Part shown: one piece after another, positions 7,718 through 14,742 of the stretch
Numbering within the stretch: position 1 is the stretch's first letter
How the letters are laid out: each line of letters opens with the position of its first letter
Assembly (NCBI GenBank): GCA_900548765.1
Contig: URLU01000007.1
Location: 1-26,163 of the forward strand
Source of the DNA: an uncultured Lachnobacterium sp.
Lineage (GTDB): Bacteria; Bacillota; Clostridia; Lachnospirales; Lachnospiraceae
Reading direction: 5' to 3'
Length of the DNA: 26,163 nt
Translations under genes and position numbers: made by a program
Notes under the pieces: model-generated
Told to the model about the DNA's origin: nothing
Databases searched by the model: none
The model's input: only the letters and a program-made list of their open reading frames with translations

Positions 7718-8635
7718 ATGGAAAGGGTAAGCGCAGCAATTCAGATTAAGGATTTAAAGAAAAAGTTTAAGGGAGGATTCGCACTGGATATCCCGGAGCT
7801 TGAGATACCAAAGGGCTTTGCCACAGCTCTGATTGGAGAAAATGGTGCAGGCAAGACTACACTGCTCAATATACTCGCAGGAATCCGCCTGGATTACAAG
7901 GGCAGTATAAGATTTTTTGATAAGTGGTCAGACAAGGACAGGGAAAAGGATGGTAATCCTGTAAAGGAAATGATAGGCTACACAGGACCGGGCAGCTATT
8001 ATCTGCCAGGCTGGACTGTGACTCAGGTGGAGGAGATAAACAGTCTTTTGTTTCAAAATTTCAGCAAGGAAAAATATGAGAAGTATGTGGATATGCTCCA
8101 AATCGCAAAGCTTGGAAAGGTTGGATGGGGTAAAAAGGTCAGCAGCCTCTCGGATGGAAACCGCATGAAGCTCATGCTGGCAGGAGTGCTTGCCAGAGAG
8201 ACAGAGCTGCTTCTGCTGGATGAGCCGGCTTCGCCCCTTGATCCACTGATGAGGGATGTGCTCTGCGACATGATACATGATTATATCGGGCAGGGAGAGG
8301 GAGAAAAGACTGTATTTTTCTCCACCCACAATATTGCAGATATGGAAAATGTCACAGACTACGCAATTATCATGGAGCAGGGACATGTGGCAGAACAGGG
8401 CTTTGTGGAGGATTTGAAGGAGAAATACATCCTGGTAAAGGGTGAAGCAGAGGACACTGAAAAGGCAGAGAAAATCCTCTATTCCATCAACAAAAACGCA
8501 TATGGCTACGAGGGCATCTGTCTTGCAGAGGACTTAAACAGGCTGGCTGGTCTTGACATCCAGGTATCTGCACCGAGCCTTTCACAAATCAGTGTGGCAG
8601 TTATGAAAAAGGGCACTAAGATTCATTTGCTGTAG
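7718..8635 (+). CDS. ABC-2 type exporter, ATP-binding subunit
   Basis: A 305-residue ATPase with Walker A GENGAGKT (40-47), signature LSDGN (144-148), Walker B ELLLLDEP (163-170, catalytic E169) and H-loop STHN (H204), followed by a C-terminal extension of about 75 residues. Two features are off consensus. The signature is LSDGN instead of LSGGQ, and the Q-loop region reads GYTGPGSYYLPG with no glutamine where most have PQ. It is probably still active, as the Walker and H motifs are intact. It should power the two membrane proteins encoded directly downstream, in the manner of Bacillus ytr/bacitracin-type exporters. Confidence 0.9.
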   Translation: MERVSAAIQIKDLKKKFKGGFALDIPELEIPKGFATALIGENGAGKTTLLNILAGIRLDYKGSIRFFDKWSDKDREKDGNPVKEMIGYTGPGSYYLPGWTVTQVEEINSLLFQNFSKEKYEKYVDMLQIAKLGKVGWGKKVSSLSDGNRMKLMLAGVLARETELLLLDEPASPLDPLMRDVLCDMIHDYIGQGEGEKTVFFSTHNIADMENVTDYAIIMEQGHVAEQGFVEDLKEKYILVKGEAEDTEKAEKILYSINKNAYGYEGICLAEDLNRLAGLDIQVSAPSLSQISVAVMKKGTKIHLL

Positions 8636-8645
8636 GGGGGATATT

Positions 8646-9278
8646 ATGAGAGCAATAAAATGTTATTTAAGCTATACACCCAGACTCTACAGGTGGCTGG
8701 TGCTGGTGATTTTTCCAATAGCACTGCTGGCACTGGGGATTATGATGTCGGTAAATAATATGACCACACTGGCACTGCTTGGGCTTTTGTGTACAGAGAC
8801 AGCCTATGAGATTTTTGCAGATAGCTGGATGCTGGGCGGCATACAGGCAAAGGACTACACGGGACTGGGGCTGGTGCAGGCATCCAGGGCAGGGGGTAAG
8901 TACATGAAAAATGTGGTGCTCATTGACTGTATCAGAAGATACGTCTACATGGCACTTATCAGCCTGTCATATATAGCAGTATCAGTGGGCAGGAGTGGCA
9001 GCTTGTCAGGCATAAACGACATAATATTTGCCTGGAACATATACTGGCTGGCAGGTGCCGTAATGTCGCTTGTAATCTGGTTAAGCAGATTTTTTTCAAG
9101 TATAATGGCAGGGTTTTTGTTTTGTTATCTGGCAGGCTTTGCCTATTCCTTTATAGCAGCAGCAATCAACTGCGCAAAATGGGGCACTGTCCTGTGTCCT
9201 CTGCTTGCAGTGGTGATTTCGGCAATAAGCGTTAGGACTGGATGTAAAAAGATGGAGGGATGTTACTATGATAAATGA
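8646..9278 (+). CDS. Membrane subunit of the ABC-2 type exporter (first)
   Basis: A 210-residue hydrophobic protein with about six membrane segments (about residues 16-34, 37-55, 96-112, 126-145, 150-170 and 178-196). I recognise no conserved motif, and it is identified by position between the ATPase and a second membrane protein. The start ATG follows GGGGGGAT and lies ten bases after the ATPase stop. The gene overlaps the next one by 11 bases, which points to translational coupling. Confidence 0.75.
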   Translation: MRAIKCYLSYTPRLYRWLVLVIFPIALLALGIMMSVNNMTTLALLGLLCTETAYEIFADSWMLGGIQAKDYTGLGLVQASRAGGKYMKNVVLIDCIRRYVYMALISLSYIAVSVGRSGSLSGINDIIFAWNIYWLAGAVMSLVIWLSRFFSSIMAGFLFCYLAGFAYSFIAAAINCAKWGTVLCPLLAVVISAISVRTGCKKMEGCYYDK

Positions 9279-9951
9279 TTTTAAAAAGGCTTTACAGCTA
9301 TCCTTATATGGCTTTAAGGCAAAGGTTCAGATGATTTTCATGATTGTTTTCGTAATCGTTGGATTTGTGTGGGAGTATTTTTTTCATGGAATGCATTGGA
9401 TAGGAGCCTACTTTATTGTTCTTGCACCAGTTTATGTTTCGCAGCTTTTGTATGGTATGGGAATGAGCAATATGGTTGCCTCCTCACCATATAAAAAGAA
9501 ATTACAGGTTTTGTATCCGGCTTTATTAAACTTTTTCTTTGGATTGATTGCAATGACCATCATAGTGCTGCTAAAGATTTTTGAGATAAGGTCTTGTCCT
9601 GAAAATAAAGGGGGACTGATGTATGTACTGCTTTCAGTATGTATGTTTTGTATAGTCCTGAATTTCTACAGTGCTATAGTTTATAAGTATTTTGCTCTGT
9701 CGATAGTATTAATGCTTGTACCGGTGATGGGGCTGTCATATATATTTACCAGAGAATCATTTAATAATTATGAAGGCGGACTATTATCTACTCTGATTGA
9801 CCATATGAGTCTGGGTGTGCTTGTGCTAATCTGCTATCTGACAGTTGTAATTGGAGCGGTATTGCAGTATGCCCTGTCCACAGCCCTGTATAAAAAGCCA
9901 TTATCAGAGTATGCCATGGGCATGGCAATGAGAAAGGCATTAAAGGGATGA
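9268..9951 (+). CDS. Membrane subunit of the ABC-2 type exporter (second)
   Basis: A 227-residue protein with about six membrane helices. It opens MINDFKKALQLSLYGFKAKVQ, an amphipathic start typical of ABC-2 type permeases of this operon class. GGAGGG precedes the ATG inside the end of the previous gene. It would pair with the preceding membrane protein and the ATPase. Its last 12 bases overlap the 3' end of the converging yitT-like gene, and a 6-bp hairpin lies over both stop codons. Base composition drops slightly towards A+T here compared with the ATPase gene. Confidence 0.75.
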   Translation: MINDFKKALQLSLYGFKAKVQMIFMIVFVIVGFVWEYFFHGMHWIGAYFIVLAPVYVSQLLYGMGMSNMVASSPYKKKLQVLYPALLNFFFGLIAMTIIVLLKIFEIRSCPENKGGLMYVLLSVCMFCIVLNFYSAIVYKYFALSIVLMLVPVMGLSYIFTRESFNNYEGGLLSTLIDHMSLGVLVLICYLTVVIGAVLQYALSTALYKKPLSEYAMGMAMRKALKG

Positions 9952-10782
9952 GAAGCCCTTTCCAAAAACCTCGCTTGTACTCATGACGGACATAAATGCG
10001 TGGAGCCTGTTAGCGTGGATAAAACGGCGGAGCTCCACAGCCTGTTTCTTGGTGAGCGTACTGAAAACTATATAGTTGCGCTCGCCGGTATAGGCACCCT
10101 TGGCATCCACATAGGTGGCACTCCTGCCCAGCTCGTTGATGATAAAATCGCAAATCACATCCTTGTCATTGCAGATGAGCATAATGGATTTTCTGAGCAT
10201 GATGTTTTCAATAATCGCATCTATCATGAAGGATTTCACCACAAGACCTACAAATGAATACAGGGCAGTCTTTATGTCGAATACGAAGCAGGCGATGATA
10301 ATCATTACCAAGTCTGTGAGGAAAAGCGCCATGCCTATGTCCTCGACGTTTGTATATTTTTTAACAATCATTGCGATTACGTCTGTTCCACCGCTTGAGG
10401 CTCCTTCATAGAAGAGGAGGGCAGATGAAATCGCAGGAAGTGCGATGGCAAATATAAGCTCCAGCATTGGCTCATTTGAAAGTGGATGAGTCAGCGGGGT
10501 TATTTTTTCAAAGGCAAGCAGCTCCACAGACAGAAGCACTGTGGCGTAAGTGGTCTTAATGGCAAAGTTTTTTCCAAGGAAAATAAAGCCAATGACCAGC
10601 AGAATCATGTTTGCAATGGTTGAAAACATACTGGCTGACACAGGCAGCAGGTTTGCGAATACGACAGCAGCACCGGTTACGCCGCCGAAGGTGAAGTTGT
10701 TTGGAAATTTGAAGAAATATACACCGATTGCCATGATGGTGATGCTGATTGTTATAATGAAAAAACTCTTTATGTGCTTCAT
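9940..10782 (-). CDS. YitT family membrane protein (DUF161 plus DUF2179)
   Basis: A 280-residue protein. About five N-terminal helices (residues 5-200) form the YitT_membrane domain, including FPNNFTFGGVTGAAVVFANL and FYEGASSGGTDVIAMIVKKY, both hallmark motifs. A C-terminal soluble DUF2179 domain follows (about 205-280), with GRSATYVDAKGAYTGE, the ligand-binding-like segment. The family is widespread in Firmicutes and has no settled function. The start has AGAGGG upstream. The gene ends within the last codons of the ABC membrane gene on the other strand. Confidence 0.92.
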   Translation of the reverse strand: MKHIKSFFIITISITIMAIGVYFFKFPNNFTFGGVTGAAVVFANLLPVSASMFSTIANMILLVIGFIFLGKNFAIKTTYATVLLSVELLAFEKITPLTHPLSNEPMLELIFAIALPAISSALLFYEGASSGGTDVIAMIVKKYTNVEDIGMALFLTDLVMIIIACFVFDIKTALYSFVGLVVKSFMIDAIIENIMLRKSIMLICNDKDVICDFIINELGRSATYVDAKGAYTGERNYIVFSTLTKKQAVELRRFIHANRLHAFMSVMSTSEVFGKGFSSL

Positions 10783-10815
10783 ATTTTATCCCTCTTGAAT
10801 ACAATTATTGGTTGG

Positions 10816-11029
10816 GCTTTCCACATTTTAGGTTGTGTTAATCTACTGATATACAGTGTATTTTGCCGAAAAAATATGAAGTTAGCTGCGGGAGTGAATC
10901 GTGGATAGGGTGCTTAAATTTGCATATGCTTTTACGTTTCGTAGTTTATTGGAAACCCGCAGCAGTTCATATTTTGTTCGTCAAAACAACTGTATACCAG
11001 CAGATTTGCGTAGGTTTTGTGTGGAAAGC
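10816..11029. repeat. 214-bp imperfect inverted-repeat element (MITE-like)
   Basis: The ends GCTTTCCACA (10816-10825) and TGTGGAAAGC (11020-11029) are perfect inverted repeats. Moving inward the arms keep pairing: ATCTACTGATATACAG against CTGTATACCAGCAGAT, AAATATGAA against TTCATATTT, and GCTGCGGG (10885-10892) against CCCGCAGC (10956-10963). The arms are about 75 bp each with scattered mismatches and a few gaps around a 63-base centre. There is no coding capacity and no clear target-site duplication. It looks like a non-autonomous mobile element or a decayed hairpin element, lying between the yitT-like gene and the glucosidase promoter. It may also affect the yitT promoter. Confidence 0.6.
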
Positions 11030-11078
11030 TATTTAAGCTTAGTTAATGTATGGTTAGTTTAAAACCAGTTAATAAGGA

Positions 11079-11107
11079 TTGTCAACGAAAATTTACTACC
11101 ATAATAT
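11079..11107 (+). promoter_or_regulatory. Promoter of the GH13 glucosidase
   Basis: TTGTCA (11079-11084), exactly 17 bases, TAATAT (11102-11107). It lies 50 bases beyond the inverted-repeat element and about 190 bases before the glucosidase start, giving a leader of about 180 bases. Confidence 0.6.
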
Positions 11108-11134
11108 CAGTAATACGTGTTAGAATATGACTAA

Positions 11135-11287
11135 GGTGAAAATTTAATTCAAACAAGCAAATGTGACGGCAAAGGTCAGCCTGTTGATGGGGGCTTTGTG
11201 CTGCACAATATAAAAAAACGCAGCTATTCAGTACAGAAATATGCGGCTGGTAATCGTGAAGGTGCTGAACAGTTACGAAAAATATAA
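11135..11287 (+). other. Protein-like 50-codon open frame without a start codon (possible gene remnant)
   Basis: Between TAA 11132-11134 and TAA 11285-11287 a frame reads ENLIQTSKCDGKGQ and goes on to KYAAGNREGAEQLRKI. It looks like real protein rather than random AT-rich translation, but it has no ATG, GTG or TTG. It lies in the glucosidase leader and its stop overlaps the glucosidase ribosome binding site. It may be the 3' remnant of a gene whose front was lost near the inverted-repeat element, or a chance open frame in a structured leader. I do not recognise a family. Confidence 0.3.
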
Positions 11288-11299
11288 AGGAGGATGATG

Positions 11300-12916
11300 A
11301 TGAACAAAGAAAAATGGTGGAAAAACGCGGTAGTATATCAGATTTACCCGAAGAGCTTTCAGGACAGCAACGGGGACGGAGTAGGGGATATAAAAGGAAT
11401 CATAAGCAGGATGGACTATCTGGGAAAGCTGGGCATAGATGCAATCTGGCTGTCTCCGGTCTGCAAGTCGCCACAGGCTGACAATGGTTATGACATCTCG
11501 GATTATCAGGACATAGACCCCATGTTTGGAAATGTGGAGGACATGGAAGCCCTGATAAGAGAGGCAGGAAAATATAATATAAAGATTATAATGGATTTGG
11601 TTTTAAACCATACCTCTAATAAGCACAGATGGTTTGAGGAAGCAAAAAAGAGCAAGGACAACCCATACCACGACTATTATGTCTGGAGAGATGGCGAGGA
11701 AGGCACCGCGCCAAACGACATGAGAGGTGTATTTGGAGGCAGTGCATGGGAATGGGTACCAGAGCTGAAGCAGTACTATTTCCATCAGTTTTTACCAGAA
11801 CAGCCAGACCTAAACTGGGAAAATCCAAAGCTGCGCAGGGAAATCTACGATATGATTCTCTGGTGGATGGATAAGGGAGTTGGCGGTTTCAGGCTTGATG
11901 TAATCGACCAGATTGCCAAGGAGCCGGATAAGAAAATTACAATAAATGGACCAAGACTGCACGAGTATTTCCGTGAACTGAGCAGAGAGACCTTCCAGAA
12001 GGGAGATTTGATTACTGTAGGGGAGGCCTGGGGAGCAGACATTGACAGGGCAAAGCTCTACAGCAATCCGGATGGTAGTGAGTTTTCTATGGTATTCCAG
12101 TTTGAGCATATTGGACTAGACCAGCAGGAAGGCAAGGAAAAATGGGATTTGGCACCTCTTCCGTTTAAGAAGCTTAAGCAGGTATTTACTCGCTGGCAGA
12201 AGGGCTTGTACAATTGTGGATGGAACAGCCTGTTTTGGAACAACCATGATTTGCCTCGTATAGTTTCCAGATGGGGAAATGACAAGGAATACAGGGTAGA
12301 GTCGGCAAAAATGCTTGCCATTCTGCTTCATGGCATGCAGGGAACCCCTTATATATATCAGGGTGAAGAGCTGGGCATGACAAATGTAAGGTATGACATA
12401 GCTGATTACCAGGATGTGGAAATCCTTAATGCCTACAAAGAGCGTCTGGCAGCAGGCTATCCGGAAGAGGATGTGATGAAATCCATCTACGCCAAGGGAC
12501 GTGACAATGCCCGCACACCTATGCAGTGGGATGATTCTGCTAATGCAGGCTTTACAACAGGAAGGCCTTGGATAAAGGTAAACGACAACTATAAGGATAT
12601 AAATGCAAAGAGTCAGGTGGATGACCCGGATTCTATATTCAATTGCTACAGAAAGCTCATAGAGCTCCGCAAGGAATACTCGGTATTTGTAAATGGTGAG
12701 TACAGCCTGCTTCTGGAGGATGATGAGAGCATATTTGCCTATGAGAGGAAGACTGCCGACCAGACCCTGCTTGTAGTCTGCAATTTTTTCGGGGAGACTG
12801 TGGATATGCCGCTGGCTGATAAATGTCAGGGCATGGAGATTCTTATAAGTAATTATAGGGATGCGGGTGATGCAGCGGTTTTGAGACCTTATGAGGCTCG
12901 GATGTATTTGAGATGA
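11300..12916 (+). CDS. malL: GH13 oligo-1,6-glucosidase (alpha-glucosidase, MalL/IMA type)
   Basis: A cytosolic alpha-glucosidase of GH13 subfamily 31, releasing glucose from the non-reducing end of short alpha-glucans. Motifs, numbered from the first of three tandem ATGs: DLVLNHTS (101-108), GGFRLDVIDQ with nucleophile D202, VGEAWGAD with acid/base E244, and WNNHDLPR with D319; QPDLNWENP marks the subfamily. The residue after the nucleophile is Val (DV), as in isomaltases, where maltases have Ala or Thr; this predicts alpha-1,6 activity such as isomaltose. Trehalose-6-phosphate hydrolase or dextran glucosidase are close alternatives. AAAGGAGG abuts the first ATG (11294), so the third ATG (11300) has the proper six-base spacing and is used. 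No transporter is adjacent. Confidence 0.9.
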   Translation: MNKEKWWKNAVVYQIYPKSFQDSNGDGVGDIKGIISRMDYLGKLGIDAIWLSPVCKSPQADNGYDISDYQDIDPMFGNVEDMEALIREAGKYNIKIIMDLVLNHTSNKHRWFEEAKKSKDNPYHDYYVWRDGEEGTAPNDMRGVFGGSAWEWVPELKQYYFHQFLPEQPDLNWENPKLRREIYDMILWWMDKGVGGFRLDVIDQIAKEPDKKITINGPRLHEYFRELSRETFQKGDLITVGEAWGADIDRAKLYSNPDGSEFSMVFQFEHIGLDQQEGKEKWDLAPLPFKKLKQVFTRWQKGLYNCGWNSLFWNNHDLPRIVSRWGNDKEYRVESAKMLAILLHGMQGTPYIYQGEELGMTNVRYDIADYQDVEILNAYKERLAAGYPEEDVMKSIYAKGRDNARTPMQWDDSANAGFTTGRPWIKVNDNYKDINAKSQVDDPDSIFNCYRKLIELRKEYSVFVNGEYSLLLEDDESIFAYERKTADQTLLVVCNFFGETVDMPLADKCQGMEILISNYRDAGDAAVLRPYEARMYLR

Positions 12917-12994
12917 ATATTTGACATTTGCTAATTATATCAAGACCCAAAAACGAGAATATCATTATGAAGATTAGCGATTATAAAAAACTTC

Positions 12995-13023
12995 TTGACA
13001 TCATGCAACAGTCATGATAATAT
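12995..13023 (+). promoter_or_regulatory. Strong sigma-A type promoter for the mepA-like gene
   Basis: Perfect TTGACA (12995-13000), 17 bases, TAATAT (13018-13023). Transcription would begin about 13030, at the first bases of the structured leader. Confidence 0.75.
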
Positions 13024-13029
13024 GCACGC

Positions 13030-13109
13030 ATAAAACCCATATGGGAGCACGGCACTTTTCAAGAGAAATCTTTTTTCGGCCACACAGTTAATTCTGTGTG
13101 GCTTTTTTT
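13030..13109 (+). promoter_or_regulatory. Probable guanidine-IV (mepA-motif) riboswitch leader
   Basis: Right after a strong promoter, a leader of about 80 bases contains a short hairpin CCC-ATAT-GGG (13036-13045), a GCACGGCAC segment, a linker able to form TTTC-AAGA-GAAA, and then an intrinsic terminator, all in front of a MepA-type MATE exporter. The guanidine-IV class (mepA motif) is known from Clostridia upstream of exactly this gene type, as a short two-hairpin aptamer ending in a terminator, working as a transcriptional ON switch. Promoter, hairpins, terminator and gene are seen directly; the riboswitch class is inferred from context and recalled motif, not from a covariance search. Confidence 0.55.
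13079..13109 (+). terminator. Intrinsic terminator in the mepA leader
   Basis: GCCACACAG (13079-13087), loop TTAATT, CTGTGTGGC (13094-13102), then seven T. A 9-bp perfect stem with a full T-run, only about 75 bases from the promoter and before the gene, so it must be conditional if the gene is to be expressed. Confidence 0.85.
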
Positions 13110-13177
13110 AACGCATAAAATAAGTACGATGAAAATTTCAGACTGCAAGAATGCTTGCAGTTAGGTTTATGCGATAA
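13108..13177. repeat. Modular palindromic repeat, copy B (module 1 only)
   Basis: Terminal inverted repeats TTAACGCATAAA (13108-13119) and TTTATGCGATAA (13166-13177), one mismatch. Inside is the hairpin CTGCAAG-AATG-CTTGCAG (13143-13160). The left end, CGCATAAAATAAGTACGAT, matches copy A (17841-17859) except for one base, and the right end matches copy A exactly. It begins in the T-run of the leader terminator and separates it from the mepA-like ribosome binding site. Confidence 0.7.
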
Positions 13178-13204
13178 CACAGCAATAATTCAGGAGGAAT
13201 CACC

Positions 13205-14548
13205 ATGAACCAGGAGTTTATGAAGGAAAAGAAAATTTTACCACTCGTAATATCAATGTCATTGCCAATGGTAATATCCATGGCAGTGAACTCGCTCTAC
13301 AACATCGTAGACAGCTATTTTGTCGCAAGCATCAGCGAGGACGCAATGACAGCCCTTTCCCTTGTATATCCAATTCAGAGCCTGATGACTGCGATTGCAG
13401 TCGGATTTGGTGTGGGAATAAATGCAAAAATAGCATTCTGTCTGGGGGCAAATGACAAAAAGACAGCAAATCAGGCTGCTTCAACAGGACTGCTCCTCAG
13501 TATAATACATGGAATCATACTTATGGTGGTCTGCCTTGCTGCAATGCCATGGTTTTTGTCCCTGTATACAGAAAATCAGGTTATCCTTGACATGGCACTT
13601 GCCTATGCCAACAGAGCCTTCCTGTTCTCAGTCATCATAATGGCAGGAATCTGTATAGAAAAAGTTTTCCAGGCCGTGGGCAGGATGAAGGAAACCATGG
13701 TATGCATGCTGGTTGGATTTGTTGCAAATATTGTTCTGGACCCACTGCTTATCTTTGGAATCGGTCCTTTCCCTGAATGGGGAATCGCAGGAGCTGCCTA
13801 CGCAACGGGAATCGGACAGACTCTGACCCTGCTTGCCTATATCATCTTTATGATTGTAAAACCTATTCCGGTCAGCTTCAGCAGAAAAAATCTGGCTTTC
13901 CCAAAGGAGCTTATGTGCAGCCTCTATCTGGTTGGAGTTCCTGCCACGTTAAATATGGCACTGCCATCTGTTTTGATTTCGGCGCTTAATGGTATAGTTG
14001 CAGTATTTTCTGATAAATATATCCTTGTGCTGGGAGCATATTTCAAGCTCCAGACCTTTATCTATCTCAGTGCCAGCGGCGTCATTCAGGGAATCAGACC
14101 AATCGTCAGCTACAATTATGGTGCAGGTGAGGAAAAGAGAGTGCAGAGTGTTTTCAGGACCTCCCTTGGCATAAATGCAATAGTTATGGCTGTTGGCATG
14201 GCGTTGTCAATGTTTATACCGGGCCAGCTTATTGGAATTTTCACATCCAGTCAGGAGACAATAGCCATTGGTGTTCAGGCACTTCGAATAATAAGCATAG
14301 GATTTATTTTTTCAGCAGTATCAGTTACCTGCTGCGGTGTGCTTGAGGCACTGGGCAGGGGAATGCCATCGCTGGTTGTCTCGCTGCTTAGATATGTTGT
14401 GATTATTATTCCGGCTGCCTTTGCCTTGAGCCGCATATCAGGAGTTGGAGCAACAGGAGTGTTTGTGGCTTTTCCGGTAACAGAAATTGTGACCTGTGTG
14501 GCATCTTACTTCATTTATAGAAAATATTATAAATTGTGCTTTAAATAG
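13205..14548 (+). CDS. mepA: MepA-type MATE exporter
   Basis: A 447-residue protein with twelve membrane helices. MSLPMVISMAVNSLYNIVDS, YPIQSLMTAIAVGFGVGINA and GIRPIVSYNYGAGEE are hallmarks of the MepA/NorM-like MATE branch in Firmicutes. The start has AGGAGGA at eight bases. The leader carries a strong promoter, a structured region and a conditional terminator, which together suggest control by guanidine; in that case the exporter would remove guanidine or guanidinium-like cations. Without ligand data a general multidrug role remains possible. It is not in an operon with its neighbours; a palindrome overlapping the next promoter follows its stop. Confidence 0.88.
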   Translation: MNQEFMKEKKILPLVISMSLPMVISMAVNSLYNIVDSYFVASISEDAMTALSLVYPIQSLMTAIAVGFGVGINAKIAFCLGANDKKTANQAASTGLLLSIIHGIILMVVCLAAMPWFLSLYTENQVILDMALAYANRAFLFSVIIMAGICIEKVFQAVGRMKETMVCMLVGFVANIVLDPLLIFGIGPFPEWGIAGAAYATGIGQTLTLLAYIIFMIVKPIPVSFSRKNLAFPKELMCSLYLVGVPATLNMALPSVLISALNGIVAVFSDKYILVLGAYFKLQTFIYLSASGVIQGIRPIVSYNYGAGEEKRVQSVFRTSLGINAIVMAVGMALSMFIPGQLIGIFTSSQETIAIGVQALRIISIGFIFSAVSVTCCGVLEALGRGMPSLVVSLLRYVVIIIPAAFALSRISGVGATGVFVAFPVTEIVTCVASYFIYRKYYKLCFK

Positions 14549-14569
14549 GATTATAGTCACAAAAAAATA

Positions 14570-14609
14570 TCGACATTCAGACTACTTCAAGTTATAATAG
14601 AAGTAGTCT
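14570..14609 (+). promoter_or_regulatory. Promoter with the -10 box inside a 10-bp palindrome
   Basis: TCGACA (14570-14575), 17 bases, perfect TATAAT (14593-14598). The -10 box lies in the loop of the inverted repeat AGACTACTTC (14579-14588) and GAAGTAGTCT (14600-14609). It reads as a promoter plus operator for the membrane protein gene at 14743. The palindrome followed by ATTTTATT could also act as a weak terminator for the mepA-like gene. Confidence 0.55.
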
Positions 14610-14698
14610 ATTTTATTGTATGCATGGCAACAAAAATCGAGAATCTTAGTTGCGAAGCTGTGGATTCGAGAGTGGAGTTAGGGTTTATACAATAAAAT
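14610..14698. repeat. Modular palindromic repeat, copy C (module 2 only)
   Basis: Ends ATTTTATTGTAT (14610-14621) and ATACAATAAAAT (14687-14698) are perfect 12-bp inverted repeats, different from those of copies A and B. The core GAGAATCTTAGTTGCGAAGC matches copy A (from 17927) at 19 of 20 bases, and TGTGGATTCGAG matches copy A's TGCGGATTCGAG. One 18-19 base hairpin present in A is missing here. It falls within the probable 5' untranslated region of the next gene. Confidence 0.65.
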
Positions 14699-14742
14699 GA
14701 AACATGAAATTTGCGAAAGATATCCACGGAGGGAGATTCAAT

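Noticed and set aside
11114..11290. Riboswitch (for example c-di-GMP-I) in the glucosidase leader
   Set aside because: GACGGCAAAGG and a CAAAG/CTTTG stem looked suggestive, but the conserved core and tetraloop-receptor pattern are missing and there is no terminator before the gene.
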